From contig OX393581.1 of the NCBI GenBank assembly GCA_947652605.1, positions 13,024,640 through 13,088,639 on the forward strand: DNA of 64,000 nt, written 5' to 3'. The position numbers were made by a program, and so were the translations under genes. The notes beneath the pieces were generated by a model. The model had not been told where the DNA came from, searched no databases, and saw only the letters and a list, made by a program, of their open reading frames with translations. Position 1 is the first letter of the stretch; every line of letters begins with the position of its first letter. The DNA is from Elmis aenea (lineage: Eukaryota > Arthropoda > Insecta > Coleoptera > Elmidae). Below, in pieces: positions 45,721 through 57,063 of this stretch.

Positions 45721-47339
45721 TAGGGTTTCTTTCCCGGGATCCCGGTCCATTTTAAGCTATTTTATATTTCCCGGGAAATGCTTTTTGTCCCGGGAATTCC
45801 CGGGATTTTAAAAAAGTGTTGTTTTCGTTTATTTTGTGCTAAGATCTTTGTAATACTATCATAACATATCAGAATGTTATGCTTAAAATGTCTTTACTAA
45901 CAGTAAATTATGGAAAAACTTCAAAATAATTTTTCTCTTTTAGTATGGCGCAAAGAAGCCCGGTCTCCATTACAAAGTTAATATCTTCAAAATACTTTTA
46001 CAGTTTTATTTTTGTGTACCCTGATAATTCAAAGCAAAATAGCTTGTAAATGAAATTTTATTGAAAATTCCCTTCACCTGTCAAATTTGCGTTTTCAACC
46101 AATCACTAATCTTAAATCTTTTAGAGACTACCAATAGGAGCAATATTACACGGTAATAATTTTACATTCCTCTGCCAGGAGTTGATCCTCCTGTCAAATT
46201 TGCGTTTTCGACCAATAACAAACTCAGATTTCCTTTAAACGGCCAATAAACATAATCATACACTGATAATTTACTTTTCGCAATTAACAGATTTTCATGC
46301 GTTGATTGGTCGTTTCTAAGAAATCTGAGTTTTTGATTGGTGGAATATATAAATTTGGAGAGGGAATAAGGTATTTTGGTGTTGATAATTTTTTGACAGA
46401 TGTCGGCGACCAATAACGTTACTTTAATATAGATTAAACCACACCCCTGACACACCACTCTGACAGTACTTGTAAAATTTGACATAACAGATTATGTATG
46501 TACCTAAATACTATTTGGTTCATTAATTTTTATTAAAATATAATTCTTCAATTAAAAATTAGTTATAAATGATCTATTAATAATAACAATCGCAGTAAGT
46601 AGTAGGTATACTTTAATTTATCTAAATTAAACAACATTTTAATTTGACAGATAGATTAGGTGAAGGAAATTTTCTGACAAAATATAACTCGTGCATTGCA
46701 AATAATCTATAATTTTTGACAAATCTTCACTCATGCAACTTGAAGCAGAAAAAATCACGAATGCACGGTGCACTCGTGATTTTTTCAGCTCAACTTGCAT
46801 TCGGGCATATTTACCAAAAATTATAGATAATTTTCAATGCACTTGTTATATTACTACTGATAATAATGATGTTTCTTTGCTGCTAAATGCTCTCAAGACA
46901 ATTTCACCTGTACATCGAAAGAGACTTAGAGAGCATTTTATGCAGCAGGACTTTTTGTTAATAAATAAAGAAAAAGACTAATTAACTGAAGCACAGATCA
47001 CCTTTGTTTTCTTAAATCACATTACAAAAATTCATTGTAAAAATTATATTATTGTATTCATAAATATGAAATTGCAATAGAAATGTTATAATTCCCAAAT
47101 GTATGTTTCTCTCACCAATATTATTGAATTATTTGTAATAATCATGGAGCAAAATGTATTACATATATGACTTGGAGTTGTTTTTAAGTAATAAACCGCT
47201 CCCTTAATTTTTTGGGTTATTTATTTAAAAATATTGACATAATTTATTACATCCCGGGATCCCGGGAAATCCCGGGACAAAGGCCGATTTCTTCCCGGAA
47301 TCCCGGGACAAGCAATATGGTCAAATATGAGAAACCCGA
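45721..47339. mobile_element. 1.6-kb hAT element with exact 8-bp target duplication
   Basis: Flanked by GTTCAGAC at 45713-45720 and again at 47340-47347. Ends TAGGGTTTCT and AGAAACCCGA form a 10-bp inverted repeat with one mismatch. Both subterminal regions are built from CCCGGGA(T/A)(T/C)CCGGG words. All of this fits hAT. Internally there is an inverted repeat with 'gtcaaatttgcgttttcgac' and 'gaccaataac' (about 46,075-46,345), and a tight hairpin (46737-46797). The two short frames inside (46162-46485 minus, 46733-46981 plus) show no transposase domain, so it is probably non-autonomous. Confidence 0.9.
46737..46797. repeat. 61-bp hairpin inside the hAT element
   Basis: 'caacttgaagcagaaaaaat' plus 'cacgaatgcac' pairs with 'gtgcactcgtg' plus 'attttttcagctcaacttgc' around a GG/CC-type centre. 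Function unknown. Confidence 0.85.
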
Positions 47340-47347
47340 GTTCAGAC

Positions 47348-49095
47348 CCAATATTCTTCGAGTTCCACATACTATGGCCTCTGTATCTGTCACCCATGGT
47401 TGTACATATCTTCCCTTAGCATCTATGGGTATTTTTCTGCAAGACATTCACTGTTTGATTTGAAATGGTCTCAATTAGTCAGCCCGGTGTGTTTTGATGT
47501 TTTCAGTTAATTATTTGCGCTTAATCTCAATTATTTTTTATCGCGTTGCTGTTTTAATAATTTTTAAATCAATTTTCAATGTATCACTTGGTTAAACAGT
47601 ATATAACAAACTGATAACCATAAGTTTTTACTTTTTCGCCTAAAAAATACCGAGTAAAAGTACCTAATCGCATAACCCCACAAAAGTTTGTATCAGTTTT
47701 ATGATTTATCACAGGGATAATAAATTATTCTGATATGGAGTGTTTTATAGACTTCGCGTGACTAATTTATAATTTATTTTGCGTTGCATGCAAGGATATG
47801 AATACAGGATGTTGTTGAATTCCGAAGGAACAGTTTTTATTAATAATTCTGTTTGTTTGCTTATGGTTGAAATGATTCTACTGATTGTTTTAAACAAACA
47901 AAAAAATTAATTTGCATCACGAAAACAGCCGATTTGGATTTTTCAAACCAATGCTTTTATTTCGCAAATTGCTACCTATTCAATTATCTTTATCGTAATT
48001 ATAATCTTAATTATTGCTACGAACGAAAACAGAACGCCATGAAAATTGTCATTTCTACGCTAGACACTGGATTGACTTTTAAATGTAACTTTTATTCCCG
48101 TTAACTAATAATGCTTCAACAGGGCATGTTTGACTTTAAATTTTTCTTCCCAACATATCTTAATTTATAGGTATGTATTGTTAAGTTAAATAAAACCAAT
48201 TTCTTTACCACTAACTAAACAATTTCATTAAATTATTAAGTTTTTCAAAGTTTTGTTTGTAGCATTCTGTAGTTAGGCCTAATACTCATGCAAAAGTCAA
48301 ACGTTTATTTTTCTAAAAAAACTTTAAAAACACTATTAAACACATTCTGTGATTGTATTTCATACGTTTGATGAACTCTCTGCATTGTAAGTTGCCAGTA
48401 TGCAAATCTAGTTTTGCATGCAGCAGGATGAAACGTGATTAATTTAGTTTTACAGGGATTAATAACACAGCTTTCAGAATATTACATTCCATAATGAACA
48501 AACAGCTGAAATTCATCAAAACAGTTGTGTTTCCCATGCAACATTACAGATATAAACAGAATATCTCAAACACTGTAACTATATCATGTAAAATTGCAGT
48601 TTTATTTTAAACAAAATTTGAGCTTCCATAATAAGAAATGTCTTAAGATAATATTTAAACTAAAGATTGATTCATACTTTTAAATAGATTGCTTGCAAAA
48701 ATTGCAATTAACTACACCAATGTGTGGATGTAGCACTAAGTATAAAATGGAGTCCTTTAACGACAACGTCTACGGCTTGAAAAACACTTGGAAAATCTTT
48801 CAGGATAAAACTAATACGTTCCACTTGCAATTACGATTTAATCCCATTTGTTTTTTATATGTTTAGTCCCTTGAAAAAGCATTAAAAGAAGACCAGGCGA
48901 GATTTTTACGATATTGTTTGGCAAGTTAGGATAAAACGTCCAGGAGATTAGGTAAAAAGTGAAGCAAACGCGCCAATGCGCAGATTAACTAGATCTAATA
49001 CATAAAGGAGATATATTTTATTGGAAAAAACTGCTATTATCATTAAATTCAGTATTGGCACATAAGATCCTTTCATACTTCCTTAGATTATAAAC
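47348..49095. other. no recognised feature
   Basis: AT-rich noncoding DNA. A short open frame at 47247-47447 on the minus strand crosses the element border and is not supported. Confidence 0.5.
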
Positions 49096-49098
49096 GTA

Positions 49099-49560
49099 CA
49101 GGGTGATTGATTAAGACCGGTACTTAAAAATATATGAAGAATGAAAAAGGGTATGGATCTGAAATTTTGGTTATGACTATAATGGCATCTGATCTGTTTA
49201 TTGAAAATATTTTCAATATGGCGACACATCCGGAAGTACCGGAAGTTGACGTCTACTTTCTTATTCCAAATACAATGGTATATTTTTTATTGCGTATTTG
49301 GATTTAAAACGTTATTTTAAAGGAACTTTTATTAGCATTCCCTATACCTAAGTGCAGTCATTTTTTTTTAGATTTTTTGACATTTTTGAAATTTTTTTGA
49401 TTTTCATCGTGATGCTTATTATTATTTAACACCGCCATTTTTGAAGAAAAAACGCTTCAATTTAGACCATGCCTAGAAGAAACCTTGGAGAACATCCTGG
49501 AATTTTTCCAATCGATGCATTACTTACAGGGTGTCCAAAATTTAATTTTCTTTTAATACA
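49099..49560. repeat. remnants of 'tacagggtg' MITEs
   Basis: 'tacagggtgattgattaaga' at 49,099 and 'ttacagggtgtccaaaat' near 49,526 are terminus-like. 'acatccggaagtaccggaag' resembles the fragment at 40.8 kb. Boundaries cannot be fixed. Confidence 0.4.
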
Positions 49561-50879
49561 ACTTCAGAACACTAAAACTCATTTTTTTGCCATTACAATG
49601 CCCACATTTTTTTTCATTATCTAATGCAAAATTACATTCTGCATCAATCTGTATTAGCGTTTCCTATACCTATCTGCCACAATTTTCGAGTTATTAAGAA
49701 ATTTTGATAAAGTTAAGAGAAATTGCAACATTTTTAAATAGTAAGCCTTGGAAATGACAACAAATGCAAATAAGTATTAATAACTGAAAACCACTTTTAT
49801 TGCGTTTGTCTGAAGTATCCATGAAAATGGAAAATTAAGGTTATTCAAACACGGATATACTAAAACGAAGAGTGAAATGACAACACAACCAAGAAAGCAG
49901 GGTAAGAGAAAATACAAAGAATTACTAAAATTTGGAACGTACAAGAAGTAGAGTAGGTAAAAAGACAACTGAAAATGTAGACAAAAATGGAATAAAAACC
50001 ACAAACATTCTTGTATAACTAAAGAGGACGACTATAGTTTAGACACAAGTTCAATTATTTATTTTTACGTGCGTTCGAAAGTTAAGCAAGAATAATATTT
50101 AATTAACTAAATAGCCATCATTGAAGAGTGCATAAACATTTAAATTTTTTGATTACATAAGTTTTTTTCAAATTTTTTTTAAGACGTTTACTTGAACCAT
50201 TTTATATGATACATTTGGGTTACAAAATATACACAATGTATATTTTCATATCTTCACATTACTAAAACGTAGTCAAAACGACTAGGAAAACCATCGTTTT
50301 ATAGCAAGTGTGCGGAATTTGCAACATTGTCTGTAAAATTATATATCCTTGTAGTCGGTTTTATATTTTCCTGCCAAAAGTTGTAAATCCCAGTGATCCA
50401 AAGGATTACCTACATCCGTTCTCAACTTCGTTCAAGTAACAAAACTACACGTTTACTCCAATCTGCAATACACATTAATAATCTGTGTAATACAACTTGG
50501 GCTAATATTCCGTAGTAACTAACTCCGCAAAGATGCAGGAGCATGTTCTAGTAATCCTGCTAATATTGCCCCCTGGTGATACATTAAGCAATAATCTTAA
50601 GGACACTGACGCTAAAAGCACTATGTCATTTACTTTCCGATTCGAACTAAAACTTTGAAATAATTTATTTCTTGAGATACTTAAAGCCGGCACTTTTTTT
50701 GTAACTAATTTATCCAATCAGAAAAGTACTGAAAGTAAATATTTCGTTTGTTTTTCAGGACAGGTTACAAAAAATGTCAAATAATTACAGTACATGTTTC
50801 AAAGGCTTCCAAACATTTATACATTCAACAATATTTTGGTCTATAAAAAACCTTAACTATTTTACATAGATTGTCAAAT
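49561..50879. other. no recognised feature
   Basis: AT-rich noncoding. Frames at 49777-50004 and 50502-50717 (minus) have no known domain. Confidence 0.45.
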
Positions 50880-51560
50880 CCTTTAAGGACACCCACTTGT
50901 CATAACAAAGACAAAGGTTACGGTTATAGCGAAAAATCATGAACCAGTTACAATTATACTAGACCAAAAATTGATAGAGCAGGTAGTGAATTTTAACTAT
51001 TTAGGAACAATAATTGTAGAGAATAGAAAATTGGAGGTAAATAATAAATATTTTATAAGTAAAGAGATATCAAAAGAAACGAAGACGCGAGTTTTTAATG
51101 CAGTGTACGTACCCATTCTCACGTACAGTTCAGAAACTTGGACACTAACACAAAAACAAAATCAAAGAATACAGGCATAGGAAATGAGATATCTGAGAAG
51201 AATAGAGGGATCGATAAAATCAGTAACGAAAATATTCGAAATAACCTAGGAGTAACAGATATTAGAAAAGATGAAGACGAATCAATTAAGATGGCTTTGA
51301 CATCTACTACTCATGCCAGAAAGTAGATACGCGAAAATAGGATGGAAAATGAAGATGGAGGGAAAAACAATAGAGGAAGACCAAGTATAAAATGGGAAAA
51401 AGAAGTGAGGAAGAGACTAGAAGAAAAAGGAGTCAGCTGGAGAGATGTGCCACAATTAGCTAACGATAGGAAGGAGTAGAGAAACTTAATACAGAAATAT
51501 AAAAGCATACCTCGACACCCAAATGTACAAGAGGAACCGATTAAGAAGAAGAAGACTTGT
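50880..51560 (+). pseudogene. LINE ORF2 C-terminal fragment
   Basis: + frames: F-N-Y-L-G-T-I-I, E-I-S-K-E-T-K-T-R-V-F-N-A-V-Y-V-P-I-L-T-Y-S-S-E-T-W, then R-Y-L-R-R-I-E-G, N-Q-L-R-W-L, G-R-P-S-I-K-W and D-V-P-Q-L-A-N-D-R-K-E. The order and motifs match the LINE at 28.4-29.4 kb. Several stops and one frameshift. The 3' end is an A/G-rich 'aagaagaagaagac' tract near 51,543. Confidence 0.8.
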
Positions 51561-52629
51561 CATAGTGTGTTTGTTAATAAAGGCATTTAGTTTATAAAGA
51601 AAAAACACCCTAACCAACAGTTGGTGAGAAAAAAATTTAAAGTTAAATATCTTTAACACTATTAAATGTAGGTATGTAAAATCTTGTTGTATTTCTATTA
51701 ATTTAATAAATACAATAATATTGTAATAACTTGCTTATTTTAAAGGATAAACCTAACAACTCATACGTCAATGAAATAAGATTTAGTATCTCAATACGTA
51801 TTTCAACAAGTAAATTGCCCTTTTCAGATCTAAAAGCTGTTATCAACGTACATCTGTCTGATCTACTTCACGGTAACTAAATTAGTGTACTCCACTAGAA
51901 AGCTTTCTAATTCTAATTGTCTTTCGCTTGAACAAAATCGTGACTACTGTTCCCTAACAATTTCACCAATAGGAAAATTAGTCTTTTAGTTTCTCCCTAT
52001 TCAACAGAATTAAACAGCTCTCTAGTGATATGTTTTAGGCTAATTTTAATAAAATTAACTAATTTTCCTTATTATTAAATTTCAGTGAGATCAAAATACT
52101 CCAATTGTAGTGTTGCTTTATTATACTCAAATATGAAAATATTTTAGCAAAACTGTTATTTATATTCAATTATGAATGCTAAATTAAGCATCTGTAGCAC
52201 TGTTGGGGTAACGTTAATTTAATATCACGCTCAAGCTTCATTTAAAAGTTTCTTGTTCAGCTCAATACCTCATTTCTGAATAAAATATTAAGTTATCTAT
52301 ATAAGCAGATATAAAATGAGCGCGTTCAGTTTTTTACATTGTACAGGAATAGTCAGCTGTTGCTATGTAATCGCAAAAAGCTTCGCAAATGCATGAGGTA
52401 ATTCAAACAAGTTTGCCAGCTGATTGATGAAGCTCCAGGGTTGGGAGAGCGCATAAAATATTTGATAAAACTTTTAAAAAAAGGAGTAGAATCGGTTTAG
52501 CTTTTATGTATTCAAGCAAAGTTTGAATCATGTTTGTTTATTTGAAATGATTCAGCATATCTTATGTGTTAGTAAATGACAGAAAAAAATCATAATATGC
52601 ATTATAGTATAATACATAACAAGATTTGT
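51561..52629. other. no recognised feature
   Basis: AT-rich noncoding. Near 51,680-51,780 'acttgcttatttt...aacctaacaac' resembles the arm of the 10.3-kb palindrome, so a remnant of that family may be present. Confidence 0.4.
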
Positions 52630-52830
52630 AAGAAGGATATAACGCACGAGTGGAAAAGTTGCGCACAGAGCCGTGTAGAGGCGAGTGCGTAATTGCTTTA
52701 CAACTCGTGTTATGGAGCATACTTTTTCTACGATCACATAAAACATACGATTTCACCGGTTTTTTGGCTAATAGTAAACACACTTGTACGTACGCTGTTA
52801 ACTGTCAAGTTTGACGTATGTCTACTTTGA
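52630..52830 (+). repeat. dispersed repeat Y, copy 1
   Basis: 'cgcacgagtggaaaagttgc', 'cgagtgcgtaattgctttac' and 'aactcgtgttat' recur inverted at 59,280-59,520. About 200 bp, noncoding, moderately diverged. Confidence 0.8.
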
Positions 52831-53430
52831 CATTTCTACACTTTTAGTCTACACAAATGGGGTAAAAATGAAAATCTCGAGGTAATGAAGGAACAGTACA
52901 CATAAATAATAATCAGTACCGGCACTAGCGCTATTAAATTAATAAAAATTCATTTAAGAAAAGGAATTCTTACAGAATTTAGAGGATAAAATGGACTACT
53001 GGACCTTGCTTCACTGAAAACCCGCCCCCTTGTAACGAAAGAATTTCCAAGTACCTAATAAAATTTATGATAGGCTACCAACCATTCAATAAAATTATGA
53101 AACAATTCATTTATTTTAGGCATTAAGTTCCACGCAGTTTTAAACTCTATTGTAACAGGGATTTTTCACCCTTATTAAAAATAATTTCGAGGGAGTGGGG
53201 GCGATCTGATTAAAGAAAATAAAAATCAGAAAAGGTTCTGCCGTAAAACTGTAATTTTGGAAGATGGTAAAGTATTCTACATTATCTAACTTTGCATTAA
53301 AACACGTTTGAACGTCTAAAATTTAAAAAAAAATCGACTGCGGCGCATTTTGTAACCCCCCTTCTCACTGTTTTGTGTCGATCTCTGCTTGCTTTTGGAA
53401 AAATCAAAAGTTAGCAACCCTTATTTATAG
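52831..53430. other. no recognised feature
   Basis: Noncoding DNA. Confidence 0.5.
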
Positions 53431-53509
53431 GGGCGGCAAATTCAGCGACCGCCCTGGGCGGCAAATTCAGCGACCGCCCTGGGCGGCACAAACTCTAGCT
53501 ACGACACTG
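53431..53509. repeat. 25-bp GC-rich tandem repeat beside a hAT-like end
   Basis: Unit 'gggcggcaaattcagcgacc' plus 'gccct' at 53431 and 53456, with a partial third unit at 53481. The unit is itself an inverted repeat (gggcgg / ccgccc). It is followed by 'agctacgacactg', which read backwards is CAGTGTCGTAGCT, a terminus-like sequence. The opposite end was not found. Confidence 0.65.
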
Positions 53510-54040
53510 TCTGGGACACTCTGTATTATTATACGCGGTATATTTATCTAACTTATGTTTATAGATGAATAAACAACGTCTATAAAACAGTAAAATATTA
53601 AATAAAATATATTTGTGTTACATTAAAATACAAAATTAATTATTTCATAAAACTTATTTGGGAACTGTTTATGAAAAATTAAAGCGGGTGAGTTCATCCA
53701 ATTTTACGCTTGGTCTTAAAGAAAACCGAAAATAATCCAAGTTAATGATGAATTCAATTTATTACACTTAAGAGTTGTGGAAGTCTAATGCATAATTCAA
53801 GGGTGGGAGGCGGTAAATCCTAAGGGGGCGTATAATACCCGCAAGAAATTGTTAATTTTTTAACATTACGTGCAGCGTAATTCTTCTGAGCATGAATAGT
53901 CTGAGCAGCAATAAATATAGTTCCGTTGTTCCCTTTCAGAATTCCATTACAATAGAGTTTACTGCCATTGTACCGTTAGTTTTTAGAACGCCGTTAATAC
54001 AACCAAGGTATTACGTCAATACTTCCTTTGTGCATTTCTT
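53510..54040. other. no recognised feature
   Basis: AT-rich noncoding DNA becoming gradually richer in CpG to the right. Confidence 0.45.
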
Positions 54041-54423
54041 TATTGCTTCAACGAGCCGACGTTTTTAAAACTGCGCCACATTTCTGTTTTCCCAGTGTTT
54101 ACATGCGCTTCTGCAGACCTACAACCGAAATAGTTTCCGACGCCTATATTTAGACCGTGCTGGCGGAGACAAGCATTCTGCTCCGCTTTATTTATGTGGG
54201 AGTTTGTATTCTTGGATGCAGAGAGACGACGCGTGCCCAATATAAACAGACGCGCAAAACGGATGATCTTGAATTTCAGGTTATTATTTTTGGCGCCGGG
54301 CATGAAGACAACTCGGCAACCAATACTAGGAGAACTATAATTTTCTCGAGAAAAGTTGCAACGAACGTTATAACAATCCACGGGAAGTTTAAAATGTTTG
54401 ACTACCGTTACCCAGCCTCATAA
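54041..54423. other. CpG-rich, GC-richer island of unknown role
   Basis: About 380 bp with roughly two dozen CpGs counted by eye and GC near 45 percent, in a window that is otherwise strongly AT-rich. Long frames are open on both strands (54157-54423 plus, 54381-54040 minus), as chance allows in GC-richer DNA; neither shows a domain. A TATA-like 'ccaatataaac' lies at 54,238. It could be a promoter or untranslated first exon, possibly of InR, or a transposon remnant. Confidence 0.3.
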
Positions 54424-54664
54424 CTCATGATAAATTTTGTAAGTTCAGCATCTTAGTTCGTTATATTTAAAACATAGAAGGATATATTATACTTTTCGTT
54501 TCCTAATAAAAAGCTAGGTTTCATGTAATGTCTGCAGATCATTCTGTAACTTTTTAAAACGGGTTTAAAAGGTGGAAAGTTTTGGGCTAACATAAGATCA
54601 AACTCGTACAATAACGATTGAATAAACCAGCGTTTTTCCAACTTTTGATAGCGAAGATCCCCTA

Positions 54665-56176
54665 TACAGGGTGTCCCAGATTACATTTCCAGCATGGGGA
54701 TCTCGCTTATTATAAGAGATACAGGTTTGTTTAAATTAGATGAATTATTCCTTAGTATGAGAGGAGCCACAATCAAGTTTTAAAAGTACAAAATTCGTCG
54801 TGCTTCAGATGTTATAGCAAAAAATATGAAAATGTCCAATTTCTTTTTTCTCTCATAACTTTCTTGTCTTAATCATTAGAACAATTTTATTTGTACTTGC
54901 TTAAGGTACTTTTTAATGGAGAATGTAACTGTTATTTTAGATTATTTTTAACACTTACCATTTTCGAGATATTACCCCTAACTTAATTTTTTCTTATGGG
55001 CCGCGAAGTTGGCTTTGGAATAGTTGAATGTGCTATTTTTCTCTTTAAAATGAGATATTACTTGCTACATTTATTTTAATAAATAAGTCACAAAATGAAG
55101 AAAAATCGTATTTTACCCATCACTTATCAAGCTATCTATGAAAATAAAAACAAAAAACAACTAATTAAATGTCAAATGACAGTTACCATTTGTCTGCGGT
55201 ATCATTTATTAGAATTGTTTAGTATTGTTGTGTAATTCGATGGTCTTTGTAGCAAATTTGTTATCATATAATTATGAGCACATTTACAACTAATTAAAAA
55301 TTTTATATGTTGAAATGTCACATTATTCGCAATAGAAACTGTGTAAAATAAATAATTCTAATTAATCATTGATTTGTTTTGGAATTTTGGTTGGTTTGTC
55401 GAAAAAAACATATACTTTTAAATTTATTTCCAAATTTTTGTAATTACGCATCCTTCGTTGCCTTTTCTCGGGATATAGCTCTAAGTATATTCGCTCAGCT
55501 TCTACACAGTTTTGATGGCAAAGAATGTAGCATCTCAACATGGCAAATTTTTCGCTATTTTTAAATGTTGCCATCATTATAACAATTACTACAGACTATC
55601 GAATTACACAACAATAATGTGAATTGCTAATAAATGATACCGCAGAAAAAACGGTAACTGTCATTTGACATTTAATTAGTTGTTTTTTGTTTTTATTTTC
55701 ATAGATAGCTTGATAAGTGATGGGTAAAATACGATTTTTTTCATTTTGTGACTTAATTATAAAAATAAATGTAGCAAGTAATATCTCATTTTAAAGAGGA
55801 AAAAAAATCACATTTAACTATTCCATAGCCAACTTCGCGGCCCATGAGAAAAAATTAAGTTAGGGGTAATATCTCGAAAATGGTAAGTGTTAAAAATAAT
55901 CTAAAATAACAGTTACATTCTCCATTAAAAAGTACCTTAAGAAAGTACAAATAAAATTGTTCTAATGATTAAGACAAAAAAGTTATGAGAGAAAAAAGAA
56001 ATTGGACATTTTCATATTTTTTGCTATAACATCTGAAGCACGAGAAATTTTGTACTTTTAAAAATTGATTGTGGCTCCTCTCATACTAAGGAATAATTTA
56101 TCTAATTTAAACAAACCTGTATCTCTTATAATAAGCGAGATCCCCATGCTGGAAATGTAATCTGGGACACACTGTA
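54665..56176. mobile_element. 1.5-kb palindromic mariner-like element with TA duplication
   Basis: The left end TACAGGGTGTCCCAGATTAC and right end GTAATCTGGGACACACTGTA are inverted, with TA on both outer sides (54663-54664, 56177-56178). Arms of about 580 bp are highly similar. Between them is a loop of about 330 bp (55,245-55,590). The loop holds a coding remnant listed separately. The same arms occur, more decayed, at 18,732-20,178. Confidence 0.92.
55362..55577 (-). pseudogene. transposase N-terminal fragment (DUF4817-like HTH) in palindrome loop
   Basis: An open frame of 71 codons with an ATG pair at its start: M-A-T-F-K-N-S-E-K-F-A-M-L, then C-H-Q-N-C-V-E-A-E-R-I-Y-L-E-L-Y-P-E-K-R-Q. 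The pattern (aromatic/hydrophobic helix, cysteine or glycine, N, A-x-x-x-Y, YP, R) is that of the DUF4817 helix-turn-helix at the N-terminus of insect mariner-like transposases. The related catalytic domain appears as a fossil at 37.5-38.2 kb. Nothing catalytic is present here. Either this is the last piece of a deleted autonomous element or a DNA-binding-only peptide. Family call moderate. Confidence 0.6.
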
Positions 56177-56305
56177 TAAACCTGAGAAATGGGGAGACCC
56201 ATTTGAAGGGACTAAATTTAGTTAGTGTGATGTATGTTTTTGCATTCAATATAAGATTAATACAAAATGTAAAAAGATTTAAATAAGAACGCACATATGT
56301 ATTAT

Positions 56306-56480
56306 ACAGGGTGTTTCATAAATATTGCGAAAAAATTCAGCTGGTGATTTCTTATCAAAAATTAAGAGGGGTCTTTCATATACATTGTTTTCCTTAGTCG
56401 TCTCCTTTCTGAGTTACACCCCTCTAAAGGGGAGCGGTAAAATTAGGTTTTTATTTAAAATGTCGATTGAGAAGTGGAGA
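56306..56480. repeat. TACAGGGTGTTTCATA MITE end
   Basis: After TA at 56304-56305 'tacagggtgtttcataa' starts a sequence with 'gggtctttcatatacattg' and a small palindrome 'cccctctaaaggggag'. It resembles widespread arthropod MITEs. The right end could not be placed. Confidence 0.55.
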
Positions 56481-57063
56481 AAAATTAAAAAACAGTATAA
56501 GGAGCAGAAAGCTTGTATTTAAAAAATTAAAGAAACATTGTGAGACAATGAAGAATTACAAATCCTCGCGCTATCCAGAGAAGTACCTATTGAAATATTT
56601 AAGGCATGTTTATCTGCGATCTGCTGAAAATTTGCAGAATAAATACATTTACTATCAAAACATTAAATTTAAAATAGCCTACCCACATGTAAAGCTCACA
56701 TAGCGATTAGGTAAATATTACAGTCTGGATATTACTGCAATGTGCAGCACAGAGTTTCGTATTATTTTATAACTTCCGTTTACTTATAATTAGGTAGAAT
56801 ATTTATTTATTCAGAAACAATTTCAATAGCTTTAGCTACCATCTGTGTACACTTCTGTTAGCGATACATAGCTGTCATTAACATCCAGGTTAATTATAGA
56901 AGTACAAAGTATTGTTGTATTTTAATACCTGGTTTTAATACACCTATAAATACAACCCATTCAAAGTTAATAATAAAGTGAATTACTTTGTAATATTTCA
57001 AACTATTTTTAGTTATTCCTATAAATTTGAAGTTAAGCGCCTCTAGGAACAGCTACTGTACTA
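56481..57063. other. no recognised feature
   Basis: Noncoding DNA; an open frame continuing to 56703 is A-rich and not domain-bearing. Confidence 0.45.

Noticed and set aside
46733..46981. Coding sequence inside the hAT element
   Set aside because: The start of the frame lies in a hairpin and no transposase motif is seen.
54040..54423. Overlapping open frames of 113 and 88 codons on opposite strands
   Set aside because: No domain, composition explained by higher GC content; kept only as a CpG-rich island.
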